Part shown: one piece after another, positions 54,391-64,000 of the stretch | How positions within the stretch are numbered: position 1 is the first letter of the stretch | Layout of the letters: every line of letters begins with the position of its first letter | NCBI RefSeq assembly: GCF_021295345.1 | Contig: NZ_JAIMJB010000005.1 | Location: 182,506-246,505 of the forward strand | Reading direction: 5' to 3' | Length of the DNA: 64,000 bases | Origin: Motilimonas eburnea | Lineage (GTDB): Bacteria > Pseudomonadota > Gammaproteobacteria > Enterobacterales > CBDFNC01 | Position numbers and translations under genes: made by a program | The notes under the pieces: generated by a model | What the model saw: the letters and a program-made list of their open reading frames with translations, nothing else | Told to the model about the DNA's origin: nothing | The model's database searches: none

Positions 54391-54408
54391 ATTGCATACA
54401 AGGTGCCA
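54391..54408 (-). promoter_or_regulatory. Sigma-54 (-24/-12) promoter for the PEP-CTERM gene
   Basis: Minus-strand sequence TGGCACCTTGTATGCA has TGGCAC, five bases, then ATGC; the GG and GC dinucleotides are exactly 10 bases apart as in TGGCAC-N5-TTGC. Only one core base differs from consensus. It places a transcription start about 50 bases before the ATG at 54330. The activator PrsR is not encoded in the window. Confidence 0.75.
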
Positions 54409-54573
54409 AAATTTAAATTAGATTAATTTTCAGCCCGTTAGGTAGTTGCTGCCGCTTTTGATTGGCGACTCTCAGCGAAATGTGTAAAAGATCCTGACAC
54501 TGATACCTAAGACACCTCAACACGCTATTTCGGCGCAAATACGATTGGATCTTGTCACGTAACTATCAGGTAG

Positions 54574-57312
54574 CTAGGAGCCTTGATTGATCATCACGAT
54601 CCCTTGCATTGCTTTGACTTGTTTTCTAATGGCTGGCTGCACCGCTTGCACCGACAAACGCTGGAGTATCGCGCTCGCTTGCTGATAATCTTCCAAACCA
54701 AGATACGCTTGTGCTAAATGCAACCACATTGCCTCTTTCCTTGCGGTAGGTGCAATTTTTCTCAACAAATTAACGGCTTGCTGAAAATCAGATTGTGAAA
54801 TTAACACACTGGCGTAAGTATCGATAACATCGTGGTCTTGTGGTGCAAGCCGATACGCTTGCTGAATCAAGGGGAGAGCCATATTGACTTGCCCTAACTG
54901 GTTATAACTCCACGCTAGATTGTTGAGTGCCACTGTATGTTCAGGCTCAATTTTCAACAATTGCTGCCAACCTTGTTGAGCGTGACCGATGTCACCCCGC
55001 TGCCAAGCTAACTGAGCTTGCGCTTGTAACAGGTCTTGCTGCTCTGCAAACCTCCTCTCCCCTTGCGCGATAATGGTATCCGCCTTGGCAGGTTGTCGCT
55101 CGGCATAATAATAAGCTAAGTCGATTAAAGCGGGCTGCCAAGTGCCCTCGGCAAGTTGAGATTGAATAACGGCATTGGCACGACTTAACTCGCCCCGAGC
55201 CAGCGCAATATAGGCCTTTAACTGCGCTTGTTTTGATGCTGCTAAGCGATTCATTCCCGTGACGGTCTGCTCAAGCTCATGCCATTTTCCCAATTGTATT
55301 TGCAAGCGCGCCACCAGCTCTAAATACCAAGGGTTTTGCTGCATCGGGTATTGCAATAAGGTGGCCAGTAAATCGTCATAAGCCCGTTGGCGAAGCTTAA
55401 GATCAGCCAGTAACACGAGGTATTTTTGCTGCACGGGGTGACGGCTAAGTAAGGCGTGTAAGGCTTGCTCGGCTTGCAATCTATGGCCGAGTTGCACATG
55501 AGCCAACGCCCTTAACCACAGCACCTCGGCACTGCCTTGCTGTTCGCTGACTAGCTCAGCTAGCTGGCTAAGCGCTGATTCAGGTTGCTGCTGTTGGATC
55601 AGTAGTCGGCTCAGCCTTAACTGATTCGATGGTGAAAGCGGCTGGTAATGTGTTGCCAACAAGCGTTCTAACGCTTGCTCTGGTCGTTGCAGTTGTAAAT
55701 CAATATCAACCCATAAGCTCAGCCCAGATTGCGTGATGGGCGCTAAATTAGCCCAGCTAGCTAAACTGACCTCGGCACTGTGCCATTTACCTTGTGCGTA
55801 CTGACTGACAGCAAGTAAATACAGTAGATCAGGCCACTTGTTTTGTTCAAAAGCGGCTTGTAAGCGCTGCTCGGCTAGCAAAGGTTGTTGCTGCGCTAAC
55901 TGCAACCGTGTCAGCAAGGTGTAACCTTGTATGGCATTGTCTGTGATGATGTCATCCACAATACCTTGCGCTGATGGCCATTGCTGCGCCCGTAAATACG
56001 CCTCGAACAATATCAGCTGGCCTTGATCCCCATGCTGCTGAGCATGGGCTTCGAGGGCTGCGATACCTTGCTCGAGATCGCCTTGCAACAGTTTAACCAG
56101 CCCTGTCTGCATACTAACATCATTCTTTCCTTCAAGGATGGCATTGGCTTGGCCCAATAAATGCTGGCCAGCCACATCATTCCCCTTTTTAATGAGCGAC
56201 GAAGAAAGGGAGAGTAATAGCGGTAACTGTGCGACTTGCTGCCACTGCGTTCGCTCTACCAGCAGCGCCGCTTGGTCCAATTGGCCTAGTTTCATCAAGG
56301 TGTCGGCTAACAATTGCTGAACAATATGCTGCTCCGGAAAAGCGTCGACTGTCTTTTGCAATTGGCCATAGGCTTGTTCCCAATTTGACAAATAATAGTG
56401 GCTAATGCCATTGATCAAGCGCGCGGGGTAGCTTTCTCCTTGTACTAGGATTTGCTCACTCAAGCTTAACGCACGCGTAAAGTCTTGCTGCTGCAGCGCT
56501 AGATAGGCCTGATTGAATAGATGCTGTGGTTGTTTGGGATCCCGCTTTTGTACCTCTGCAATCAGGCGTTGGGCCGTTGGCAGATCAGCCTGTGCAAAAG
56601 CAATGTCTATTGCCAATAAGGTGTAGCCAACGCGATCAGGCGCGATGCTTAATAACTGTTGTAGCACTTCCATTGCTAGCGAGTAGCGCTGCAAGACATA
56701 TAAGGCTTTTGCTTGCAGCCAGAGACTTCGTTGGTCGCGAGCTTGCAATGCGAGTGCCTGCTCCAGCCAACCCAAGGCCGCTTCGGGTTGCCCCTCTGAC
56801 AACAAAATACTAGCCTTAGCAACATGGTGGTAAAGGCTGTCTGGTGCGAGCATAAACAGCTGATGATACCATTCTTGCACAGATGAAGGTTGCAATGCGA
56901 TGGCTGCTTCAATCTGATACATCAGCAATTCAGCTTGCTGCATCGGCGGTAAGTTAGGGGGTAAGGTTAAACGCAATATAGGCTCATATCGTCCTTGCCA
57001 GCTATAAGCTTGAGCCAGCGCCACTCGCGCCTCTTCGAGCCCCAAATGATTGGCAAAACGTAATTCTTTTACTGCTGCATCCAATTGGTAGTCGGCTAAA
57101 TACAACAAACCAAGCTGAAGCCGAGTCGCTGCATTTTTACCATCTTGACGGATACTTTGTTTTAAATGATAAGCGGCATTAGGCCAATCTTGTTGTTCAA
57201 TATACAAACGAGCCTGTGCTTGATGCTCGGCGGCAGTTGGCCCGCCACAAGCCGATAGCAGAGCACAGCTAACGATCACTATCACACCACCTATGCAGAA
57301 AAAGTGGTTCAT
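54574..57312 (-). CDS. Second PrsT-like TPR-repeat lipoprotein
   Basis: 912 aa from ATG 57312. Lipobox LSAC (Cys near residue 22), then TPR-type repeats over the whole length, ending in ALNNLAWSYNQLGQVNMALPL and AQAYLGLEDYQQASAIL. Same architecture as the PrsT at 47663, with diverged sequence. It follows rubredoxin by 12 bases and is probably cotranscribed with it. Two such lipoproteins flank the PEP-CTERM target gene. Role inferred from family only. Confidence 0.82.
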   Translation of the reverse strand: MNHFFCIGGVIVIVSCALLSACGGPTAAEHQAQARLYIEQQDWPNAAYHLKQSIRQDGKNAATRLQLGLLYLADYQLDAAVKELRFANHLGLEEARVALAQAYSWQGRYEPILRLTLPPNLPPMQQAELLMYQIEAAIALQPSSVQEWYHQLFMLAPDSLYHHVAKASILLSEGQPEAALGWLEQALALQARDQRSLWLQAKALYVLQRYSLAMEVLQQLLSIAPDRVGYTLLAIDIAFAQADLPTAQRLIAEVQKRDPKQPQHLFNQAYLALQQQDFTRALSLSEQILVQGESYPARLINGISHYYLSNWEQAYGQLQKTVDAFPEQHIVQQLLADTLMKLGQLDQAALLVERTQWQQVAQLPLLLSLSSSLIKKGNDVAGQHLLGQANAILEGKNDVSMQTGLVKLLQGDLEQGIAALEAHAQQHGDQGQLILFEAYLRAQQWPSAQGIVDDIITDNAIQGYTLLTRLQLAQQQPLLAEQRLQAAFEQNKWPDLLYLLAVSQYAQGKWHSAEVSLASWANLAPITQSGLSLWVDIDLQLQRPEQALERLLATHYQPLSPSNQLRLSRLLIQQQQPESALSQLAELVSEQQGSAEVLWLRALAHVQLGHRLQAEQALHALLSRHPVQQKYLVLLADLKLRQRAYDDLLATLLQYPMQQNPWYLELVARLQIQLGKWHELEQTVTGMNRLAASKQAQLKAYIALARGELSRANAVIQSQLAEGTWQPALIDLAYYYAERQPAKADTIIAQGERRFAEQQDLLQAQAQLAWQRGDIGHAQQGWQQLLKIEPEHTVALNNLAWSYNQLGQVNMALPLIQQAYRLAPQDHDVIDTYASVLISQSDFQQAVNLLRKIAPTARKEAMWLHLAQAYLGLEDYQQASAILQRLSVQAVQPAIRKQVKAMQGIVMINQGS

Positions 57313-57324
57313 AAGCAAACCCAG

Positions 57325-57498
57325 TTAGCTCATCATCTGCATATCAAAGCTGGCTTTATCGGCACCACAATCCGGACACGTCCATTCACTGGGCACATCT
57401 TGCCATGCAGTCCCCGCAGGAATGCCTTCTGCTGGCCGGCCTTTCGCCTCATCATAGATGAAGCCACAAATCTGGCAACACCACATTTTCTTTGCCAT
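57325..57498 (-). CDS. Rubredoxin
   Basis: 57 aa, too short for usual length cut-offs. CQICGFIYDEAKG near the start and WTCPDCGADK near the end give the two CxxC pairs that bind a single iron in rubredoxin. The middle AGTAWQDVPSEW is also typical. Start at ATG 57498; stop TAA at 57325-57327, 12 bases before the start of the second PrsT-like gene. A one-electron carrier; possible partner of an alkane hydroxylase, peroxide reductase or the locus itself. Confidence 0.93.
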   Translation of the reverse strand: MAKKMWCCQICGFIYDEAKGRPAEGIPAGTAWQDVPSEWTCPDCGADKASFDMQMMS

Positions 57499-57561
57499 TT
57501 CGCACCTATATTAAATTGATTGACTTATTACTAAGCATAGCTGGCGATAACCGGCAAGGCA

Positions 57562-57588
57562 TAAAAAAGCCGCTTGAAAAAGCGGCTT
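57562..57588 (-). terminator. metH terminator
   Basis: Perfect stem AAGCCGCTT/AAGCGGCTT (57567-57575 with 57580-57588). Read on the minus strand it is followed by a T-rich tract (TTTTTTAT). It lies 26 bases after the metH stop. Confidence 0.88.
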
Positions 57589-57613
57589 GGAGAGGGTCGA
57601 AAGTAAACCGATT

Positions 57614-60600
57614 TTAAGCGTCTGGGTTGTAGCCTAAATTGGGCGCTAACCAGCGCTCTGCTTCGGCTAAGGTCATACCTTTACGCTGCGCATAATCCTC
57701 AACCTGGTCTTGCTGGATTTGCGCCACGGCAAAGTACTTACTCTCAGGGTGCGAGAAGTACCATCCCGACACCGCCGCACCCGGCCACATGGCGTAGCTT
57801 TCCGTTAGTTTCATACCAATTTCGGCTTCCACATTAAGTAACTTCCAGATCTCACCTTTCTCGGTGTGCTCAGGACAAGCCGGATAACCCGGCGCCGGGC
57901 GGATGCCTTGGTATTTTTCACGGATCAGCTCATCATTATTCAGGTTTTCGTCGGGGGCATAACCCCAAATTTCTTTACGCACTTTTTGGTGCAGTAACTC
58001 GGCAAAGCCTTCCGCTAGACGGTCACAAACCGCCGACATCATGATGGCGTTGTAATCGTCATGGTTGGCTTTATAAGCTTCGATTAACTCGGCCTCACCA
58101 ATACCACCGGTGACCGCAAAGGCGCCGACATAGTCTGCCTTGCCTGACGCTTTCGGTGCGACAAAGTCAGATAAACAGTTATTGGCATAGCCTTCGCCTT
58201 TTTTGGTTTGCTGACGCAAGCCGCATAAAGTAGTCAACACTTGGCTGCGCGATTCATCGGTATAAACCTCAAGGTCATCGCCTACGCGGTTGGCAGGGAA
58301 GATCCCCAAAATACCGGCCGCCTGCACCTTGCCACTGGCTTCAAGTTCATCCAGCATGGCATTGGCATCTTTAAATAGGCGTTTCGCTTCTTCACCCACC
58401 ACTTCATCTTCTAAAATGCGTGGGTATTTACCCGCTAGCGACCACGTCATAAAGAACGGCGTCCAGTCGATAAATTCACGAATTTCCTTGATCGAGAAGT
58501 TTTCAAACTTATGAATGCCTGGCTGCAGCGGCGCTGGCGGCGTGTAATTGTCCCAATCCAGTTCAAGACCATTGGTACGCGCTTCAGCAAGGGTAACCGG
58601 CGGTGTGCGCGGCTTTTTACGCGCATGTTGCTCGCGCACGGTTTCGTATTCTTTGTTGAGACGCTCGACAAAGGCAGGCTTGCCCTCTTCACTCAATAAA
58701 GTTTGGCAAACACCTACTGCGCGTGACGCATTCGGTACGTAAACCACAGGGTGGTCGTAGTTTTGCTCTATCTTAACCGCGGTATGCGCTTTCGATGTGG
58801 TGGCTCCACCTATCAATAATGGAATGGTAAACCCTTGACGCTGCATTTCTTTGGCGACATGCACCATTTCATCCAGCGATGGCGTGATCAGGCCAGATAG
58901 GCCAATCATGTCGGCATTTTCTTCTTTGGCCACTTTTAAGATCTGATCGCACGGCACCATCACACCTAGGTCGATGATTTCATAGTTATTACATTGCAGT
59001 ACCACGCCAACAATGTTTTTACCTATATCGTGCACGTCACCTTTGACGGTCGCCATCACCACCTTACCTGCGGTTTGGGTGCCTTCGCCTTTTTCAGCTT
59101 CAATGAAAGGCTGTAAGTAGGCTACTGCACGCTTCATCACGCGTGCCGATTTAACCACCTGAGGTAAGAACATTTTACCCGCACCGAACAAATCACCGAC
59201 CACGTTCATGCCATCCATTAATGGCCCTTCGATGACGTGTAACGGTCGTTCTGCGTTGGCGCGCGCTTCTTCGGTATCTTGTTCGATAAATTCGGTAATG
59301 CCTTTCACTAAGGCATGTTCAAGGCGTTTATTCACCGACCAACTGCGCCACTCTGCCGCCTTAGGATCTTCCGCTTCTGCGCCTGATTCGGCGTATTTAC
59401 CCGCAATATCCAGCAGCTCTTCGGTGGCACCCGGATGGGTGTTAAGCACCACGGCTTCCACTTTTTCTTTTAACTCAGCGGGAATGTCGTCATAGATAGC
59501 TAATTGGCCTGCGTTAACGATACCCATGTCCATGCCGTTTTTAATACAGTAGTACAGGAACACGGCGTGAATGGCTTCACGCACCGGGTTGTTACCACGG
59601 AATGAGAATGACACGTTAGACACACCGCCCGAGATCATCGCGTGAGGCAGGTTATCCTTGATGTCTTTCACCGCTTCAATAAAGTCCACGGCGTAGTTGT
59701 TATGCTCTTCAATACCGGTTGCCACGGCAAAGATGTTAGGGTCAAAGATGATGTCTTCCGGCGGGAAGCCGACTTCATCAACCAGAATACGGTATGATTT
59801 TTGACAGATTTCAAACTTGCGCTCACGGGTATCGGCTTGGCCAACTTCATCAAACGCCATCACTATCACTGCCGCACCATAACGACGAATCAGTTTAGCT
59901 TGCTTGATAAAGTTTTCCTTACCCTCCTTCATACTGATGGAGTTAACGATGCCTTTACCTTGCACACATTTTAGGCCCGCTTCTAAGATTTCCCATTTCG
60001 ATGAGTCAATCATGATCGGCACTTTAGAGATCTCCGGCTCCGTTGCACATAAATGCAGGAATTTTTCCATACAATGCAACGAATCCAACATGCCTTCATC
60101 CATGTTGATATCGATGATCTGAGCCCCCGCTTCAACCTGCTGTTGTGCCACTTCTAGGGCCGTGTCATATTGCTCTTCTTTAATCAGGCGTTTAAAGCGC
60201 GCCGAGCCCGTTACATTGGTACGCTCACCGACGTTTTGGAACAAGGTATGAGAATAGATGTTTAGCGGCTCTAAACCACTCAAACGACAGGCAACTTCGA
60301 TTTCAGGTAATTGACGCGGCTTAACACCTTCAACGGCCTTAGCCATGGCTTTAATATGCCCAGGCGTGGTACCACAACAGCCACCCACGAGGTTTAAAAA
60401 GCCTTGCTCGGCCCATTCCTTGATATGCACCGCCATTTCATCGGCTTCAAGGTCATACTCACCAAAGGCATTGGGCAAACCCGCGTTAGGGTGCGCTGAT
60501 ACGTACGTTTCACAGATGCGCGATAGCTCTTGCACATAGGTACGCAGCTCATCTGGCCCTAATGCACAGTTTAAGCCAAATGAAATAGGCTTAACGTGAC

Positions 60601-61306
60601 GCAATGAGTTATAGAAAGCCTCGGTGGTTTGCCCCGATAAAGTACGCCCGGATGCATCGGTAATGGTACCTGAGATCATCACAGGTAAGACGATCCCCAT
60701 ATCGTCGAACACGGTTTCTACCGCAAACGCAGCCGCTTTGGCATTCAAGGTATCAAAAATGGTTTCAATCAGGATGATATCAGAGCCACCTTCAATCAGT
60801 GCTTTGGTGGACTCGCGATAAGCCTCAACAAGCTGATCAAAAGTGATATTACGAAAGCTAGGGTCGTTTACATCAGGCGAGATAGAAGCGGTGCGGTTAG
60901 TTGGGCCCAATACCCCCGCCACAAATCTTGGATTAGTGGGATCTTCTGCTGTTTTTGCATCCGCCACTTGGCGCGCTATTTTGGCAGCTTCAAAGTTAAT
61001 TTCGGCAGACAAGGCTTCCATATCATAGTCTGCCATCGCAATGGTGGTGGCATTAAAGGTGTTGGTTTCTAGAATATGAGCACCCGCATCGAGATAAGCC
61101 TTGTGAATCTCAGCAATCAACTCTGGCTTGGTTAACACCAATAGATCGTTGTTTCCTTTAACATCACAATGCCAATCAGCAAAACGCTCGCCGCGATAAT
61201 CAGCTTCTTCCAGTTTGTAGGACTGGATTTCTGTTCCCATACCACCGTCAATTAGCAAGATACGCTTGGCTAATTGTGCTTCCAATAACTGCTTTTTATT
61301 TTCCAT
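57614..61306 (-). CDS. metH: Cobalamin-dependent methionine synthase
   Basis: 1230 aa from the ATG at 61306 (the frame runs 10 codons further to 61336; family members begin near MENKKQL). Homocysteine domain with zinc ligands in FGLNCALGP and GGCCGTTP; pterin domain ([26 protein letters not shown]); cobalamin domain with the axial His in [10 protein letters not shown] (~760-769) and [13 protein letters not shown]; reactivation domain ([10 protein letters not shown]). Transfers methyl from methyl-tetrahydrofolate to homocysteine. It lies 67 bases downstream of metA on the same strand, so it may share its promoter. Confidence 0.97.
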   Translation of the reverse strand: MENKKQLLEAQLAKRILLIDGGMGTEIQSYKLEEADYRGERFADWHCDVKGNNDLLVLTKPELIAEIHKAYLDAGAHILETNTFNATTIAMADYDMEALSAEINFEAAKIARQVADAKTAEDPTNPRFVAGVLGPTNRTASISPDVNDPSFRNITFDQLVEAYRESTKALIEGGSDIILIETIFDTLNAKAAAFAVETVFDDMGIVLPVMISGTITDASGRTLSGQTTEAFYNSLRHVKPISFGLNCALGPDELRTYVQELSRICETYVSAHPNAGLPNAFGEYDLEADEMAVHIKEWAEQGFLNLVGGCCGTTPGHIKAMAKAVEGVKPRQLPEIEVACRLSGLEPLNIYSHTLFQNVGERTNVTGSARFKRLIKEEQYDTALEVAQQQVEAGAQIIDINMDEGMLDSLHCMEKFLHLCATEPEISKVPIMIDSSKWEILEAGLKCVQGKGIVNSISMKEGKENFIKQAKLIRRYGAAVIVMAFDEVGQADTRERKFEICQKSYRILVDEVGFPPEDIIFDPNIFAVATGIEEHNNYAVDFIEAVKDIKDNLPHAMISGGVSNVSFSFRGNNPVREAIHAVFLYYCIKNGMDMGIVNAGQLAIYDDIPAELKEKVEAVVLNTHPGATEELLDIAGKYAESGAEAEDPKAAEWRSWSVNKRLEHALVKGITEFIEQDTEEARANAERPLHVIEGPLMDGMNVVGDLFGAGKMFLPQVVKSARVMKRAVAYLQPFIEAEKGEGTQTAGKVVMATVKGDVHDIGKNIVGVVLQCNNYEIIDLGVMVPCDQILKVAKEENADMIGLSGLITPSLDEMVHVAKEMQRQGFTIPLLIGGATTSKAHTAVKIEQNYDHPVVYVPNASRAVGVCQTLLSEEGKPAFVERLNKEYETVREQHARKKPRTPPVTLAEARTNGLELDWDNYTPPAPLQPGIHKFENFSIKEIREFIDWTPFFMTWSLAGKYPRILEDEVVGEEAKRLFKDANAMLDELEASGKVQAAGILGIFPANRVGDDLEVYTDESRSQVLTTLCGLRQQTKKGEGYANNCLSDFVAPKASGKADYVGAFAVTGGIGEAELIEAYKANHDDYNAIMMSAVCDRLAEGFAELLHQKVRKEIWGYAPDENLNNDELIREKYQGIRPAPGYPACPEHTEKGEIWKLLNVEAEIGMKLTESYAMWPGAAVSGWYFSHPESKYFAVAQIQQDQVEDYAQRKGMTLAEAERWLAPNLGYNPDA

Positions 61307-61403
61307 TGCTTCTACTGCCTGTACCGCGGTCAACATTGCCGCGATTGTATCATATTTAGGCTGAGTAAGCGTTTTACAAACCCTTACCCAGTGCTTAGTG
61401 GGC

Positions 61404-62330
61404 TTACTCGCTGCGACCGAGTTGGTCTAGATCATAAGGCGTTTCTTGATAAACGCAGTAATTCAACCAGTTACTGTATAGTAAATTGCCATGGCTACGC
61501 CAAGTGGCGCGTGGCGCTTGCTCACTATCATCATTAGGGTAGTAATTAACTGGCAAGTTGGGCGCTAAGCCTTCATTTTGGTCTCGAATATATTCTTGGT
61601 GTAAGGTGTCACTGTCATATTCCGGATGCCCTGTGATATAGACCTGACGACAATCTGTGGTCGCCGCCAAGTAAACCCCTGCTTCGTCCGAATTGGCAAA
61701 GATGTTAAGGTCGGTATGTTTACCTATGGTTTCAGGACAAAACTTAGCGTAACGGGATAAAGGGGCTTGAAAGAAGTCATCAAAGCCGCGCACTAAAGGA
61801 TGCTGTTGGTTGAAGGTTTGATGCTCGAATACCCCAGAATGTTTAACCTCGTGAGATTCTTTCTTCAAGCCATAGAGCACATTTAAAGCCGCTTGTGCAG
61901 CCCAACATAAGAACAAGGTTGAAGTCACATTGTGCTTTGACCATTCAACGATTTCGACAAACTTATCCCAATAATACACTTGGTCAAAGGGGACGGTGCC
62001 CAGCGGTGCACCAGTAATAATAAAACCATCCCACTTTTGGTTTTTGACCCGGTCAAAGTCTTGGTAAAAGGCATCTAAATGCTCTTTAGGGGTATTTTTT
62101 GACGCCCGTGCGTCGACCCTAACTAACTCGATATCCACTTGTAAGGGGGTGTTTGAAAGTAAACGCATTAATTGCGTCTCGGTTTCAATTTTTTTGGGCA
62201 TTAGATTTAATATCAATACCTTAAGAGGACGGATATCCTGATGAATCGCTTTCGATTCGGGCATTACAAAGATATTTTCAGATCTTAACACGTCAACCGC
62301 AGGTAAGGCGTCTGGAATACGAATAGGCAT
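61404..62330 (-). CDS. metA: Homoserine O-succinyltransferase
   Basis: 308 aa from the ATG at 62330, with GGAG 6 bases upstream (an earlier in-frame codon at 62342 is less likely). Catalytic Cys in [16 protein letters not shown] (near 138), then the His-Glu partners in [14 protein letters not shown] (near 235). First committed step of methionine synthesis; succinyl versus acetyl donor cannot be told from this. Controlled by the met boxes just upstream. Confidence 0.95.
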   Translation of the reverse strand: MPIRIPDALPAVDVLRSENIFVMPESKAIHQDIRPLKVLILNLMPKKIETETQLMRLLSNTPLQVDIELVRVDARASKNTPKEHLDAFYQDFDRVKNQKWDGFIITGAPLGTVPFDQVYYWDKFVEIVEWSKHNVTSTLFLCWAAQAALNVLYGLKKESHEVKHSGVFEHQTFNQQHPLVRGFDDFFQAPLSRYAKFCPETIGKHTDLNIFANSDEAGVYLAATTDCRQVYITGHPEYDSDTLHQEYIRDQNEGLAPNLPVNYYPNDDSEQAPRATWRSHGNLLYSNWLNYCVYQETPYDLDQLGRSE

Positions 62331-62342
62331 GGTTTTCTCCAA

Positions 62343-62374
62343 AAATGTCTAGACTTCCAGAAGTCTACATAAAA
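62343..62374. promoter_or_regulatory. Tandem MetJ operator (met boxes)
   Basis: Four 8-base units in register: AAATGTCT, AGACTTCC, AGAAGTCT, ACATAAAA (62343-62350 and onward), compared with the consensus AGACGTCT. The central two units match best. MetJ with S-adenosylmethionine binds such tandem boxes. The operator lies 13 bases upstream of the metA start and about 70 bases before the divergent HD-GYP gene. Confidence 0.85.
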
Positions 62375-62445
62375 GAGATTAACTTGTCAGCTAGGAGTTG
62401 CGATATGCTAAAGTTATAGCACCCAGCTTGTTGCCAAGGATCTTA

Positions 62446-63705
62446 ATGGCAGAACTCAAAATATCTGTAAACCGATTACAATTAGGCAATTACGTTAAGC
62501 TTCCCGTGAACTGGGGAGACCACCCTTTTCTGTTCAGTAACTTTAAAATCAAGTCACAAGAGCAAATTGATGTCATCCGTAACCTTGGCCTGAAACATGT
62601 CACTATCGTTCCCGATAAGTCCGACAATCTACCCTTGGCGGTCGATACTCCAGTTGCCATACCTTCCAATGAACAAACCGATGCAGCAAAGGCCATGGAA
62701 GCAGAGCTATGGCAACAAAAGCAGAAACGCATCGAAGAACTCAAGAATTATCGTCGGCAGTTACAAAAGTGTGAAAAAGACTTCGCAAAAAGCATGTCAC
62801 AAGTAAGGTCTGTCATGGGCAAGATCCTAAACCGACCCCTTACTGCCATTTCAGAGGCCACCGAGCTCATTGAGTCGATGGCAGAGTCCTTGATGAGCAC
62901 AGATAATTCAGTGCTGCATTTAATGAGTGAATCAAAGGAAACCGAAGCTCTTTATTACCATTCATTAAATGTGAGCGTGTTGAGCATGATGCTAGGTAAA
63001 GCATCTGGTTGTTCATTGGAAGAAATTAAAATGTTAGGGCTAGGCTCACTCTTTCATGATATTGGCCAAATTAAATTACCTTCAAAAATAGTGAGGGGAG
63101 TTGGCAACCTAAACCAAGCCGAACAAAACTTGTATCAAATGCACTGTAACTACGCGATTGAGCTGCTACAACTGGTTGAAGATTTTCCTGAGGCCGCCAA
63201 GACAATTATTTTGCAACATCATGAATATGCTGATGGCAGTGGCTATCCGGCAAAGCTAAAAGGGGACCAAATAGACAAATTGGCACAAATGGTCGCCTTG
63301 GTGAATCGCTATGACAATATCTGCCATCCGACCGACATACGGCAAGCCAAGATCCCCTATCAAGCGTTATCCATTATGTTTAAGCAACAGGCCAAATTGT
63401 TTAATAAGGATAACCTTGGCCGTTTAATTAAATTACTGGGGATCTACCCACCTGGGAGTGTCGTGCAGCTTTCAAGCGGTCAAGTGGGTATGGTGATGTC
63501 AGTTGCTTCAGACCGACTTTTGTTTCCCAAAGTGCTGGTATTTGATCCGGCTGTGCCCAGAACAGAAGCCCCCATCATAGATTTAGAAGCGGCGGAGTTA
63601 AGTATTGAGAAAGTCATTAAACCGCAAAGCTTACCGCCTAATGTGCACGAATATTTAAACCCAAGAGTCAGGACCAGTTACTATTTTGAACATGATGAGA
63701 AATAG
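62446..63705 (+). CDS. HD-GYP domain cyclic-di-GMP phosphodiesterase
   Basis: 419 aa from ATG 62446 (AAGGAT upstream; the frame opens earlier). N-terminal DUF3391-type region (~1-100, RLQLGNYVKLPVNWG), a coiled coil (~85-115), and the HD-GYP domain: YHSLNVSVLSMMLGK, HDIGQIKLP (~203), HHEYADGSGYP (~258, GYP intact), then VALVNRYDNI. Residues for both metal ions are present, so it should be active. It opposes the diguanylate cyclase at 38328 in function. It is divergent from metA and converges on the rRNA operon. Confidence 0.92.
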   Translation: MAELKISVNRLQLGNYVKLPVNWGDHPFLFSNFKIKSQEQIDVIRNLGLKHVTIVPDKSDNLPLAVDTPVAIPSNEQTDAAKAMEAELWQQKQKRIEELKNYRRQLQKCEKDFAKSMSQVRSVMGKILNRPLTAISEATELIESMAESLMSTDNSVLHLMSESKETEALYYHSLNVSVLSMMLGKASGCSLEEIKMLGLGSLFHDIGQIKLPSKIVRGVGNLNQAEQNLYQMHCNYAIELLQLVEDFPEAAKTIILQHHEYADGSGYPAKLKGDQIDKLAQMVALVNRYDNICHPTDIRQAKIPYQALSIMFKQQAKLFNKDNLGRLIKLLGIYPPGSVVQLSSGQVGMVMSVASDRLLFPKVLVFDPAVPRTEAPIIDLEAAELSIEKVIKPQSLPPNVHEYLNPRVRTSYYFEHDEK

Positions 63706-63832
63706 CCTGACAACAAGGAAGTCTTGTAATGATCCATTCGGAACAATGTGGGAACTAGGTGGGACCCGAGCTTGCTCGGGGAATGGGTGTATCTACTCTG
63801 CTTTTCTGATTTGTTTATTTTTCTTTAGACGT

Positions 63833-63866
63833 AAAAAAGCCCAAGTCGCTAGACTCGGGCTTTCTT
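63833..63866 (-). terminator. Terminator of the rRNA operon
   Basis: On the minus strand the stem AAAGCCCGAGTC/GACTTGGGCTTT (loop TAGC, one mismatch) is followed by TTTTT. It lies 7 bases beyond the 5S gene end. Confidence 0.9.
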
Positions 63867-63873
63867 GTTTGGC

Positions 63874-63990
63874 GCTTGGCGGTGTCCTACTCTCACATGG
63901 GGAAGCCCCACACTACCATCGGCGCTGCTGCGTTTCACTTCTGAGTTCGGCATGGAATCAGGTGGGTCCACAGCGCTATTGCCGCCAAGC
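63874..63990 (-). rRNA. 5S ribosomal RNA
   Basis: About 117 bases on the minus strand. The complementary ends (GCTTGGCGGC and GCCGCCAAGC-type) form helix I, and conserved inner segments (CCATGCCGAACTCAGAAGTGAA and GGTAGTGTGGGG, seen in parts) are present. It is the distal gene of an rRNA operon transcribed leftwards; 23S and 16S would be right of the window. Confidence 0.95.
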
Positions 63991-64000
63991 ATAAATTGTC

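Noticed and set aside
63751..63785. Short palindrome cccgagcttgctcggg near the end of the HD-GYP gene
   Set aside because: Resembles a REP core but lacks the edges seen in the other copies; too little to classify.

Overview
The window reads as chromosomal DNA of a marine-type gammaproteobacterium. The enzyme set (ilvY/ilvC, csdA-csdE-tcdA, pyrBI, metA/metH with MetJ boxes, UbiK) and the mixture of PEP-CTERM genes, GGDEF/HD-GYP proteins, REP-like repeats and a TA-flanked MITE suggest Alteromonadales or a close relative (Motilimonas/Shewanella/Psychromonas-like). This is inference from gene content; genus cannot be fixed by eye. No plasmid or prophage backbone is seen.

Layout. (1) 1-12764, all on the minus strand: an accessory cassette running from a Tat-exported NHL-repeat protein through a GNAT, a methyltransferase-like protein, a formyltransferase-fold protein, two phage-tail-collar (Mdp/COG4675-type) proteins and a sulfotransferase to the first 2235 codons of a giant DUF4347 surface protein. 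That protein has twelve ~123-residue repeats and a Pro-Thr-Ser-Glu stalk and runs off the left edge. This is the least explained and most interesting part. (2) 12765-15330: decayed genes (LysR remnant, a gene with an in-frame amber), a cold-shock/DUF1294 protein and small membrane proteins. (3) 15330-30200: mixed housekeeping and poorly known genes: DoxX/LysR pair, M61 peptidase, HAD phosphatase, LRR-protein kinase fusion, orphan FetB-like permease, Ogt, PhoD-like phosphatase, a 267-bp MITE, UbiK, AAC(3)-fold protein. (4) 30279-45526: core metabolism and signalling: ilvY<>ilvC, periplasmic solute-binding protein, tcdA/csdE/csdA, acrylyl-CoA reductase type gene, diguanylate cyclase, PBP4 (dacB), an ECF sigma module, pyrBI, an Lrp/AsnC regulator. 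(5) 45533-57498: PEP-CTERM locus: acyltransferase, FAD oxidase and PrsT, followed by cbiB and cobD in the same direction; a PEP-CTERM target protein with a near-perfect sigma-54 promoter; a second PrsT-like lipoprotein; and a 57-residue rubredoxin. (6) 57600-64000: metH, metA with tandem met boxes, an HD-GYP protein, and the distal end (5S rRNA plus terminator) of an rRNA operon on the minus strand.

How the parts may connect: CbiB and CobD supply the lower part of cobalamin assembly and MetH is a cobalamin enzyme. The PEP-CTERM target protein, two TPR lipoproteins and associated acyltransferase belong to an exopolysaccharide/exosortase system whose sortase lies outside the window. The left cassette combines surface and exported proteins with enzymes that could modify them or a glycan; that role is a hypothesis only.
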